DNA of 5,357 nt. Source: an uncultured Desulfovibrio sp. (GTDB lineage Bacteria; Desulfobacterota; Desulfovibrionia; Desulfovibrionales; Desulfovibrionaceae). Below the pieces are notes generated by a model. That model was not told the origin of the DNA and made no database searches. It saw nothing but the letters and a program-made list of their open reading frames with translations. Positions 1-5,049 of the stretch are shown in pieces (the first letter of the stretch is position 1; the number at the start of each line of letters is the position of its first letter). The stretch lies in the NCBI GenBank assembly GCA_937926875.1, contig CALBAX010000003.1:1-5357 (forward strand). Reading direction: 5' to 3'. The translations under genes were made by a program, and so were the position numbers.

Positions 1-577
1 TATTGATATGAGCTGTATTCATGAAAGCGTTCGCAGCAGAATTGTCAGCCAGCTTGAAAAGGTATTTTCATTTCGAGACAGGCAGGCTGAAGAACCGTCC
101 GCCTTTGCGCGGCTCATGCGCGATGAGCTCCTTTATGAAGTTCCTCAGCACACACCCAGGAGCCATATGCAATCTGATCTGCAGCGCTATTTTTATGCTG
201 CCATTTATGCGGAGGTAACAGGAAAAAGCCCAAAATTACAGGATTTTCCAGCAGAGCTTCTGCCAAGGCACAAAAACATAGCCGGGAAGCCGGGAACGGC
301 GGTCTTCAATGACAGGTTCAGAGTTCAGCTCAAGGATGAGCCTTCCTCGACGGTTACAGCTCATATTCGAAAGGACGGGCACTATTTCATCCATTACGAC
401 CCGTTGCAGTGCAGAAGTCTGACCGTCCGCGAGGCTGCGAGGCTCCAGAGCTTTCCAGACAATTACTTTTTTGAAGGAAACCGTACGGAGCAGTATCAGC
501 AGATAGGGAATGCAGTGCCACCTCTGCTTGCCAGTCAGATTGCTGAAATAGTAGCGGATATTCTGGACAGACTGTGA
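1..577 (+). CDS. DNA (cytosine-5-)-methyltransferase, C-terminal part (5' end outside window)
   Basis: This is the C-terminal end of a C5-cytosine DNA methyltransferase, which transfers a methyl group from S-adenosylmethionine to cytosine in a specific DNA site. The frame is open to the left edge (codons start at base 2), so the ATG at 8 is probably internal. The catalytic PC loop and the SAM-binding motif I are missing and must lie upstream. Counting from that ATG, residues 136-151 read RSLTVREAARLQSFPD (conserved motif IX) and 164-172 read QQIGNAVPP (motif X), followed by the usual helical end. Residues about 115-132 (TVTAHI, then DGHYFIHYDP) match the stretch between target-recognition domain and motif IX in a subgroup of bacterial C5 enzymes. 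The stop overlaps the vsr start, so the two genes are probably one transcript. Target sequence and any partner restriction enzyme cannot be read from this part. Confidence 0.93.
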   Translation, partial: IDMSCIHESVRSRIVSQLEKVFSFRDRQAEEPSAFARLMRDELLYEVPQHTPRSHMQSDLQRYFYAAIYAEVTGKSPKLQDFPAELLPRHKNIAGKPGTAVFNDRFRVQLKDEPSSTVTAHIRKDGHYFIHYDPLQCRSLTVREAARLQSFPDNYFFEGNRTEQYQQIGNAVPPLLASQIAEIVADILDRL

Positions 578-1068
578 TGACGGACGTACTGACAGCTGAG
601 CAGCGGCATAAAAATATGTCACGAATACGCAGCCGGGATACTGCTCCTGAGAAAAAACTGCGTTCTCTGCTCTTTCAGAGAGGCTATCGTTTTCGCTTAT
701 GCGACAGGCGTCTTCCCGGTACACCTGATATCGTGTTAAAGAAATATCGGACTGTCATCTTTGTGCATGGCTGCTTCTGGCATCGGCATGCCGGGTGCAG
801 ATATGCGACGACTCCCTCCTCGAATAAAAAATTCTGGGAGGAAAAATTTTTAAAAAATGTTGAGCGTGATCACAGGAACACTGCGGAGCTGCTTGCGCTG
901 GGATGGAATGTTGTCATTGTCTGGGAGTGCCACTTGAAACACCATTGCTGCCGGACCGTCGAATTGATAACTCACTTTTTGCGAAGCGTCGAAGTATTTT
1001 CCACAGGCTCCGTCTATGATCTCAGCCTGACGGATATTGATAATTTTCCTTCGGAGCATAAAAAATAA
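577..1068 (+). CDS. vsr: Very short patch repair (Vsr) mismatch endonuclease
   Basis: Vsr nicks DNA beside T:G mismatches that arise when 5-methylcytosine is deaminated, so it protects sites modified by the companion methyltransferase from C-to-T mutation. The product has 163 residues, close to the 156 of the E. coli enzyme. With the ATG at 577 the key residues fall on the E. coli numbers: D51 in the GTPDIV motif, H64 and H69 in FVHGCFWHRH, and zinc ligands C66 and H71. The other two ligands fit as C74 and C118, each one place later, which suggests a single-residue insertion. An in-frame GTG at 574 is possible, but the ATG gives a TGATG stop/start overlap with the methyltransferase, typical of translational coupling. 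All catalytic and zinc residues look intact. The gene ends tail to tail with the minus-strand genes. Confidence 0.95.
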   Translation: MTDVLTAEQRHKNMSRIRSRDTAPEKKLRSLLFQRGYRFRLCDRRLPGTPDIVLKKYRTVIFVHGCFWHRHAGCRYATTPSSNKKFWEEKFLKNVERDHRNTAELLALGWNVVIVWECHLKHHCCRTVELITHFLRSVEVFSTGSVYDLSLTDIDNFPSEHKK

Positions 1069-1071
1069 TAA

Positions 1072-1106
1072 CTGCAAGAAGTGTTTTCTACTGTCGTGCA
1101 GCTTTT
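1072..1106 (+). terminator. Weak terminator-like hairpin after vsr
   Basis: CTGCA at 1072-1076 pairs with TGCAG at 1097-1101. Stacked inside is AGAA/TTCT (1077-1080 with 1086-1089) around a 5-nt loop, leaving a 7-nt bulge on the 3' side. A short T run (1103-1106) follows. The stem is A+T-rich and imperfect, so this is only a candidate terminator for the methyltransferase-vsr transcript. It also lies close to the presumed junction between the cargo and the mobilization backbone. Confidence 0.25.
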
Positions 1107-1109
1107 CCG

Positions 1110-1280
1110 TCAGTTCGGCAAGCTCGAAGCCGCGCCTGCGCTCCGCTCCAGTGTCAGATCTAGGGCAAAAATAGCTTCCCTACCAGTCAAAGGACGGCTT
1201 CCATCAAGGCTGACTCTGGCGGGTTTAAGGTGGAAAAATTCCGTCCTGATGGTTTTGATCTGATCCGGGGTAATGCTCAT
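1110..1280 (-). pseudogene. Small frameshifted gene downstream of mob, function unknown
   Basis: A 56-residue frame starts at ATG 1280 and begins MSITPDQIKTIRTEFFHLKP. It has a good ribosome binding site, GGAGG with 8 nt to the ATG. The reading is protein-like as far as LTLE (codons ending near 1146) and then turns into ASSLPN and a stop. In another frame from about 1143 the DNA encodes ERRRGFELAELTEKLHDSRK, a charged amphipathic helix that looks like the natural continuation. A one-base change near 1143-1163 would join the two parts, giving about 65 residues before the sequence runs into the vsr end. I therefore read it as a frameshifted and possibly 3'-truncated gene. It resembles in style the small accessory proteins near mobilization genes, but I do not recognise the family and assign no function. 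A functional 56-residue peptide is the alternative. Confidence 0.55.
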
Positions 1281-1308
1281 GCTGATGTCCTCCAGAGTCT
1301 CTTGCTTT

Positions 1309-1377
1309 CCCGGTCAAGCGGGACGCTTGTCCACTGGCTTCACGCATGTGAAGCATAGTGGGCCTATATCTTCGGCC
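1309..1377. repeat. Cluster of short inverted repeats between mob and the small gene
   Basis: Two perfect hairpins sit 7 nt apart. CAAGCG/CGCTTG lies at 1315-1320 and 1324-1329 with a 3-nt loop, and GCTTCAC/GTGAAGC at 1337-1343 and 1348-1354 with a 4-nt loop. CCCG/CGGG (1309-1312 with 1319-1322) could compete with the first. GGCC/GGCC (1361-1364 with 1374-1377) adds a weaker third. No T run follows on either strand, so a classic intrinsic terminator is unlikely. The cluster lies in the 123-bp gap after the relaxase stop and upstream of the small gene's ribosome binding site. It may be an mRNA structure limiting read-through, a protein-binding site, or part of a transfer origin. Confidence 0.45.
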
Positions 1378-1403
1378 GGGGCGGAGATTTCCCGGCAGAC
1401 ACC

Positions 1404-2551
1404 TTACCGCATTCGTAAGCTGCCCTGTCTGTCCTGCTCGGCAATCGCTGTGCGTTGCCTTTCCTCCGCCTGCCGCTGTTGTTCCGCTGTCTGCTGCTCC
1501 CGAAGGAAGTCCGTCAGGCGTTGCCGGATTTCCGGCTCCCGGACAAATTCCCGGTAGGTTTCCAGCTCCTGCCCCATGCGCGCCTGTCGGCGTTCCATAT
1601 CCGCCTTTTCCTGATCGCGGGCCTTGCAGACAGCTTCAAGCTGTGCCAGCTGCTTTTTCAGAAAGGCCGCTTCACGTTGCAGCTCATTCTTCTGGCGTGC
1701 GATGAGATGCTTTGCGGACAAGGCTTTGCGCAATCGGCTGATCGTCTGTGCCGACATTTCCAGCACGCGCCTGTAATTGAAAAGAGATGCTTCCGGGAGT
1801 GGTTCTTCCTCCCGCAGCAGACTTTCCGCCTCCTCGGCCTGTCGCTCATAGTCGGCAACGCGCTGTTTCAATTCAGCCTCCCGCTGTCCCACTGCCGATG
1901 GTGCGGAGCGCATCCCGGACAAGCAGCAGTCCTTCCCGGGCAAGGCGATTGTTTTCTTCCTGCTGCTGTTTGTATTCGCGGGTATCCAGATGTTTTCTGG
2001 CCGCGCCGGGCTTCTGTTCCACGCCGCGCTGAATGGTAAAGCCGCAGCGTTGCAGATGGAGAGGCAGATCGCTTTGCAATTTTTTCAGACTTTGCCGCGT
2101 ATAAATCTTGTTGGCATTCAGGCGTCCTTCCCGTGTCACGGGCACATGAAGAAAGTGCATGTGCGGCGTTTTTTCATCCATGTGCACCATCGCGGAAATG
2201 ACATTTTCCGCCCCCACAAAATCCGTGAGAAAGGCTTTGCTTTCCTCAAAGAAGCGTCGGGTTTCTTCTGGAGAAAGACTTTTGAAAAAAGCGCTATCAG
2301 AGGTGATGATAAGCCCGCACATATGCACGGCATCCTTTCTGACAGCCTTGATCATCTGCAAATCGTCAATGCGCCGCTGAATGGCCTGCGCATAGTTTGT
2401 CGCGGCCTTGTCGTGCAATTCGTAATTGTCGCGGCTGCGCTGATAGTCGATCCGGGTTGGAATGGCTCTCGCGTTCCCGGCGATTGTGGCTCTGAATGCC
2501 TCTGACGGCCTCTTTCTTGAACTTGTCCATATGGAGGACGAGATAAGACAT
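1404..2551 (-). pseudogene. mobV: MobV-family (Pre/Mob) relaxase, broken by two frameshifts
   Basis: MobV relaxases nick oriT and stay bound to the 5' end to lead DNA into a helper transfer system. The start is ATG 2551, with AGGAAG about 8 nt upstream. The first 34 residues (MSYLVLHMDKFKKEAVRG to SNPD) are in one frame, and IDYQRSRDNYELH continues in a second frame from 2451. Where NPDIDY is expected the DNA fits a 2-nt deletion (AT) near 2449-2452. The second frame carries the histidine-rich metal site HMDEKTPHMHFLHVP (about 2184-2140) and stops at 1873. The third part, from about 1890 to the TAA at 1404, is a long Glu/Arg/Gln-rich coiled coil (QREAELKQRV onward), reached by another shift of the same sense at about 1885-1900. 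All parts together give about 380 residues, normal for the family. As it stands the frame ends soon after residue 34, so no full relaxase should be made, unless the indels are sequencing errors. Confidence 0.88.
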
Positions 2552-4433
2552 GGTCGGACTTCCTTGTATCTCTGATCCGCACAGGTTTCAGGCGGCTGCA
2601 AAGCGGTACACTTTTACCGTTGTAGCGGTACAGCCGGAGAAGACCTCGTCGGACATTGCCGGACATATCTGGACGCTTGTTCGGGAGGTGTACCGCTGTA
2701 CCGCCCCTTAGAGACTGGTACAGCGGTACACCTGCACGCAGACAGGTCAATTTTTCAGCAGCCTTGGACTTTCCCATTTCCTCGGCGCAGTCGCGGATGC
2801 TGTAGCCCTCGGCCAGCAGGCGTTTCAGCTCGGCCAGCTCCACATCCTCAAGCTCTCTGATGCGCCAGTGCAGCGCGTTGCCTTCGGTAATCAAATTGGC
2901 CTCAAAGGGGCGGGCGTCATCGCCCACAATACCCCGTGCCTTGGTCAGATGGACTTCAAAGCGTGCGCCTTCGGCCATGCTGTACTCTCTGGGCCTGCGC
3001 AGACTGATGACCGTATCCATGATATCTTCTCTGGCGCTGGTGCCGCGCTGATCGCCAGATTTTCCGGCATGATGGATAAGCAGGACAGCCATGCCCCGGC
3101 GACGCAGTTCCAGCAGCCATGCCTGCATGGTCTGCCATGACTGGGCTTCGTTTTCCTTGCCGGTACGGCACAAGGTAGCAATATTGTCCAGCACGACCAT
3201 ATCCACGCCTTTCAGGAATGGTTCCAGCATGACCTGCCCCTGCGCGGTGGAGAGATCCGGCATGGGACAGGGCTGCAGGTCCGGTGTGATAAGCGCCATA
3301 TTTTTCAGCGTATGCGGCGGGATGGACATACCGCTGACAAGCGCGGCAAGGCGATGCTGCATGGCTGTGGCGGGCATTTCTCCGTCCACATACAGCATTC
3401 GTTTGGGCATGGGCGCGCGCCAGTTGAACACCGCGCCGCCGGAAGCCACGGCAACGGCCACGCTCAAGGCGGCAAACGTCTTGCCGATGCCGCGCGGAGC
3501 ATACAGAATGCCTATCCCTTGAACCGGAAGAATGGGGGATAAAAGATACCCCCGTTCAGGTATGGACATGGAAAGAAACTCGCCCATATCCAGCGATACC
3601 AGCGAAGGTGGTTTGTCCGGCAGAGCGCTTTCCAGCTGGCGGCGCACGCTTTGCAGTCCCTCTGTCAAATGCAAATCATTGAAGTCCTTGTCGCGGCCCG
3701 CTTCATCATTGTCGCCGCAGATCAGAATCTGCGCGTCCGGGAACTGTTTTCGCACGGCAGCCGCCACAACAGGCAGATTTACGGCCGAAAACGTCACATA
3801 GACCGTCCATGCACAGGCAAGGTGAATGCTGGCCCCGGTGGCGTAGCCCTCACAAAGTGCCAGCGGTTTTTCTGCCTTGCCAGGAATAACGAATTGCCCG
3901 CCCTGAACCTTGCCGCCCGTAAGAAAGCGCTTTGTGCCGTCCGGTGCGATATATTGCAGACTCTGCACCCTGCCGGAACTGTCCCTGACCGGAATGAGAA
4001 GCATCCCATTTCTGTCCTGACGCATATCCGCAAGCGCGGGAATACCTTTGCGGCTCAGGTACGCGTGCCTCTCTGAACAGGGAAAGGATGCCTGTAAACG
4101 CTTGTGTGCCTGCTGCGCCGCCTCTGCATGACGCCTGGCGCATTCTTCGTCACGCTGTTTCCGCATGGCCTGCTGCCGCCTGTGCCATGCCGACAGCTCA
4201 ACAGGAGAAAGTGCCCGTTCGCCTTCCGCGTGGAACGTCCCCTGATCGCCTGTCTCCCAGTTGCACCACCAGAGAGTCGCAGGCCTGTCCTGATGAGCAA
4301 TATATGCGCCGTTGTGTTTGTAAGGTTTGTTCCGTGTCGGACAGCGATACAGATTCCCGTCCGCAAGAATATCCTCCGGCAGAAGGTCATGCTGCGCGAG
4401 AATTTCCCGGAAGGTCTCCAGAAGGCTACTCAT
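2352..4433 (-). CDS. TOPRIM primase / RepA-like hexameric helicase fusion
   Basis: This is probably the element's replication protein, with primer synthesis and 5'-3' DNA unwinding in one chain. Residues 1-75 (YRCP to WWCNWETG) form an N-terminal primase-associated region. A TOPRIM domain follows, with CEGYATG at 194-200 (Glu195) and GDNDEAGR at 240-247 (Asp241, Asp243). KDFNDLH comes at 249-255, much sooner than usual. A RecA-like AAA_25/RepA ATPase follows: Walker A APRGIGKT at 312-319, Walker B MVVLDN at 412-417, then IHHAGKSGDQRGTSARED at 453-470. Residues 531-558 look like a helix-turn-helix. The ATG at 4433 overlaps the alpA stop by 8 nt and has GGAG/AGGAAG upstream, so the genes should be translationally coupled. 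After about residue 560 the chain is low-complexity, Arg/Pro-rich, encoded across the GCGGTACA repeats and then 200 nt into mob in another frame. The natural C-terminus has probably been lost by a small indel. Confidence 0.85.
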   Translation of the reverse strand: MSSLLETFREILAQHDLLPEDILADGNLYRCPTRNKPYKHNGAYIAHQDRPATLWWCNWETGDQGTFHAEGERALSPVELSAWHRRQQAMRKQRDEECARRHAEAAQQAHKRLQASFPCSERHAYLSRKGIPALADMRQDRNGMLLIPVRDSSGRVQSLQYIAPDGTKRFLTGGKVQGGQFVIPGKAEKPLALCEGYATGASIHLACAWTVYVTFSAVNLPVVAAAVRKQFPDAQILICGDNDEAGRDKDFNDLHLTEGLQSVRRQLESALPDKPPSLVSLDMGEFLSMSIPERGYLLSPILPVQGIGILYAPRGIGKTFAALSVAVAVASGGAVFNWRAPMPKRMLYVDGEMPATAMQHRLAALVSGMSIPPHTLKNMALITPDLQPCPMPDLSTAQGQVMLEPFLKGVDMVVLDNIATLCRTGKENEAQSWQTMQAWLLELRRRGMAVLLIHHAGKSGDQRGTSAREDIMDTVISLRRPREYSMAEGARFEVHLTKARGIVGDDARPFEANLITEGNALHWRIRELEDVELAELKRLLAEGYSIRDCAEEMGKSKAAEKLTCLRAGVPLYQSLRGGTAVHLPNKRPDMSGNVRRGLLRLYRYNGKSVPLCSRLKPVRIRDTRKSDHVLSRPPYGQVQERGRQRHSEPQSPGTREPFQPGSTISAAATITNCTTRPRQTMRRPFSGALTICR
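2603..2730. repeat. Iteron-like GCGGTACA repeat array (candidate origin)
   Basis: GCGGTACA occurs at 2603-2610, 2625-2632 and 2723-2730. Its complement TGTACCGC occurs in tandem at 2689-2696 and 2697-2704. A sixth partial copy (GGTACA) is at 2717-2722. The first two copies sit exactly 22 bp apart, about two helical turns. Between the groups, GGAC recurs at 10-bp pitch (2651, 2661, 2671), the first two copies extending to GGACAT. TACCG at 2615-2619 can pair with CGGTA on either side (2604-2608 or 2626-2630). The array lies just after the helicase domain and upstream of mob, where iterons or a transfer origin would be expected. It is translated as part of the helicase tail, but the spacing and palindromic GTAC cores suggest a DNA-level role. 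Confidence 0.7.
2686..2733. repeat. Perfect 17-bp inverted repeat upstream of mob
   Basis: AGGTGTACCGCTGTACC (2686-2702) is the exact reverse complement of GGTACAGCGGTACACCT (2717-2733), with a 14-nt spacer. Each arm itself holds two GTAC-centred units. No T run follows on the minus strand, so it is not an ordinary terminator. It lies 135-182 bp upstream of the relaxase ATG. MobV systems such as pMV158 keep oriT, with its inverted repeats, just upstream of mob, so oriT is plausible. A binding site or hairpin in a replication origin recognised by the neighbouring primase-helicase is equally possible. I could not recognise a known nick-site sequence. Confidence 0.85.
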
Positions 4434-4635
4434 GGTCTTCCTGCTCCCGTCCCGCGTTTTCTATGAACGCTCTGATGTCTTCCGCCCGCCAGACAGTGGT
4501 ACGAGGGCCGAGCTTTACAGGCTTGGGATAGCGCCCGGTACGGCAGCCCTGCCACCAGGCGCTTTTACTGATGGGGACAAGGGCAAGCACCTGGGGGAGA
4601 CGAAGAAAGCCAGTAGAGGGAATATTTGTCGCCAT
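4426..4635 (-). CDS. alpA: AlpA-family helix-turn-helix regulator / excisionase-like protein
   Basis: AlpA-type proteins are small winged-helix DNA-binding proteins of P4-like islands, acting as activators of integrase or as excision factors. The 69-residue product has the family layout. FLRLPQVLALVPISKSAWW at 10-28 is the helix-turn-helix, GRYPKPVKLGPRTTVWR at 34-50 the wing, and AEDIRAFIE at 51-59 the last helix, with an acidic tail. The ATG at 4635 has a GGAG ribosome binding site 8 nt upstream, and this site lies inside a perfect inverted repeat. The stop overlaps the next gene's ATG by 8 nt, so AlpA and the primase-helicase form an operon. Length and motifs look intact. Whether it acts on the integrase promoter, on attachment sites or on its own promoter cannot be told from sequence. 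Confidence 0.9.
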   Translation of the reverse strand: MATNIPSTGFLRLPQVLALVPISKSAWWQGCRTGRYPKPVKLGPRTTVWRAEDIRAFIENAGREQEDHE

Positions 4636-4643
4636 AGTAACAA

Positions 4644-4670
4644 CTCCGTATAAAGAAGAGGATTACGGAG
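4644..4670 (-). promoter_or_regulatory. Inverted repeat enclosing the alpA ribosome binding site
   Basis: CTCCGTA (4644-4650) and TACGGAG (4664-4670) are perfect 7-bp inverted arms around 13 nt. On the minus strand the second arm reads TACGGAG and contains the GGAG Shine-Dalgarno sequence that lies 8 nt before the alpA ATG. In mRNA the first arm would therefore pair with and hide the ribosome binding site. As DNA it could instead be an operator for AlpA or another regulator. Either would put the whole alpA-helicase operon under control at this point. Confidence 0.55.
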
Positions 4671-4742
4671 CATATAGCATAAAAGAAATATCATGTGCAG
4701 AGCAGATATTTTGTCACCACGATACATTCAGCGGCATTCAGC
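4671..4742 (-). promoter_or_regulatory. Probable alpA promoter region with 10-bp spaced repeats
   Basis: CATTCAGC occurs at 4725-4732 and 4735-4742 (plus strand), one helical turn apart, with a degenerate third unit beginning CATT at 4745. Such phased repeats are usual for a DNA-binding protein, for example AlpA or an excisionase. Downstream on the minus strand, GTGACA could be a -35 with an imperfect AT-rich -10 (TGATAT, 18-nt spacing) before the alpA leader. A TATGCT further down is an alternative. The boxes are weak matches, so the promoter position is tentative and the repeats are the firmer observation. Confidence 0.35.
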
Positions 4743-4871
4743 AGCATTTCTGAGTGTACAATAATGGCATGTATTTTTCTTTGAAGAAGAAAAGTAAATT
4801 TTGTAACACGTTAAAATATAACAATATAGCAGATAAAGCACAGAGGGGGATGTCAGCGGCCAAAAGGTTAC

Positions 4872-4929
4872 AAAAAAAGCACAGTCTTTACGAACAGCAT
4901 TTATTTTTGGCTGATCGTAAAAACTGTGC
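4872..4929 (-). terminator. Strong intrinsic terminator, leftward
   Basis: On the minus strand GCACAGTTTTTACGA (4929-4915) pairs with TCGTAAAGACTGTGC (4893-4879) over 15 bp, the only non-Watson-Crick pair being a U·G wobble. After one U-U mismatch, CAGC/GCTG extends the stem around an 11-nt loop, and seven T follow directly (4878-4872). The wobble and T run make sense only leftward. It lies 121 bp beyond the integrase stop and would insulate alpA from integrase transcription. Confidence 0.85.
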
Positions 4930-4972
4930 AATTAGAGTGTATTAGCAACGGATTATTTTGCCCTGTTTCTGG

Positions 4973-5032
4973 AAAAAGGCTCTCTGTGCATGTTTGGACG
5001 CCGTCCCCCCTCAGGTAATTTTATCAGAGAGC
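4973..5032 (-). terminator. Second terminator-like hairpin just after integrase
   Basis: GCTCTCTG and CAGAGAGC form a perfect 8-bp inverted repeat (5032-5025 with 4986-4979) around a 38-nt loop, which itself holds a GGAC/GTCC mini-hairpin. On the minus strand it is followed by CTTTTTCC. It begins 18 nt past the integrase stop. The long loop makes it weaker than the hairpin at 4872-4929. It could instead be a protein-binding site. Confidence 0.45.
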
Positions 5033-5049
5033 GTTCTTTTCTGCGGCTG

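Larger units (their letters stand above)
4636..5049. other. AT-rich intergenic control region between integrase and alpA
   Basis: No convincing gene lies in these 414 bases. The short open frames on both strands here (63-67 codons) overlap the strong hairpin at 4879-4929 and have no good start context. The region holds two minus-strand terminator-like hairpins near the integrase, a long A+T-rich stretch at about 4760-4860, 10-bp spaced repeats at 4725-4742 and the hairpin over the alpA ribosome binding site. An inverted pair TTGTAAC/GTTACAA (4801-4807 with 4867-4873) and TTTTCTT/AAGAAAA (4775-4781 with 4787-4793) also occur but could be chance in such sequence. The alpA promoter should be here. 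Integrase or excisionase binding sites are possible. I see no tRNA end. Confidence 0.7.

Noticed and set aside
236..724. 162-codon minus-strand frame opposite the methyltransferase and vsr
   Set aside because: It lies antisense to two genes with clear family motifs and has no recognisable domain of its own.
850..1077. 75-codon minus-strand frame beginning at a TTG inside the vsr 3' end
   Set aside because: It continues the second frame of the small gene at 1110-1280, but the sequence beyond 1080 is antisense to vsr and does not look like protein. Only the part upstream of 1084 is considered a possible gene remnant.
2449..2452. Programmed frameshifting as an explanation for the split relaxase
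   Set aside because: There is no slippery heptamer and no stop codon directly at the junction. Two separate shifts in one gene are better explained by mutation or sequencing error.
1455..2505. Two long plus-strand frames (194 and 171 codons) opposite mob
   Set aside because: They are mirror frames of the G+C-rich relaxase sequence. The minus strand has the relaxase motifs and these have none.
2603..2730. CRISPR array
   Set aside because: The repeats are only 8 bp, occur in both orientations and have irregular spacing, and no cas gene is present.
3091..4076. Plus-strand frames of about 140 codons opposite the primase-helicase
   Set aside because: They are antisense to the TOPRIM and ATPase motifs and rich in Arg, Ser, Pro and Cys, as expected of shadow frames.
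4728..4945. Short frames on both strands (67 and 63 codons) in the integrase-alpA gap
   Set aside because: Both overlap the strong terminator hairpin, the plus one starts at a GTG, and neither shows a convincing ribosome binding site or domain.
4930..5049. tRNA gene end or attachment site next to the integrase 3' end
   Set aside because: I found no tRNA-like arm sequence and no second copy of any segment in the window. P4-type elements usually have att upstream of int, off the right side.
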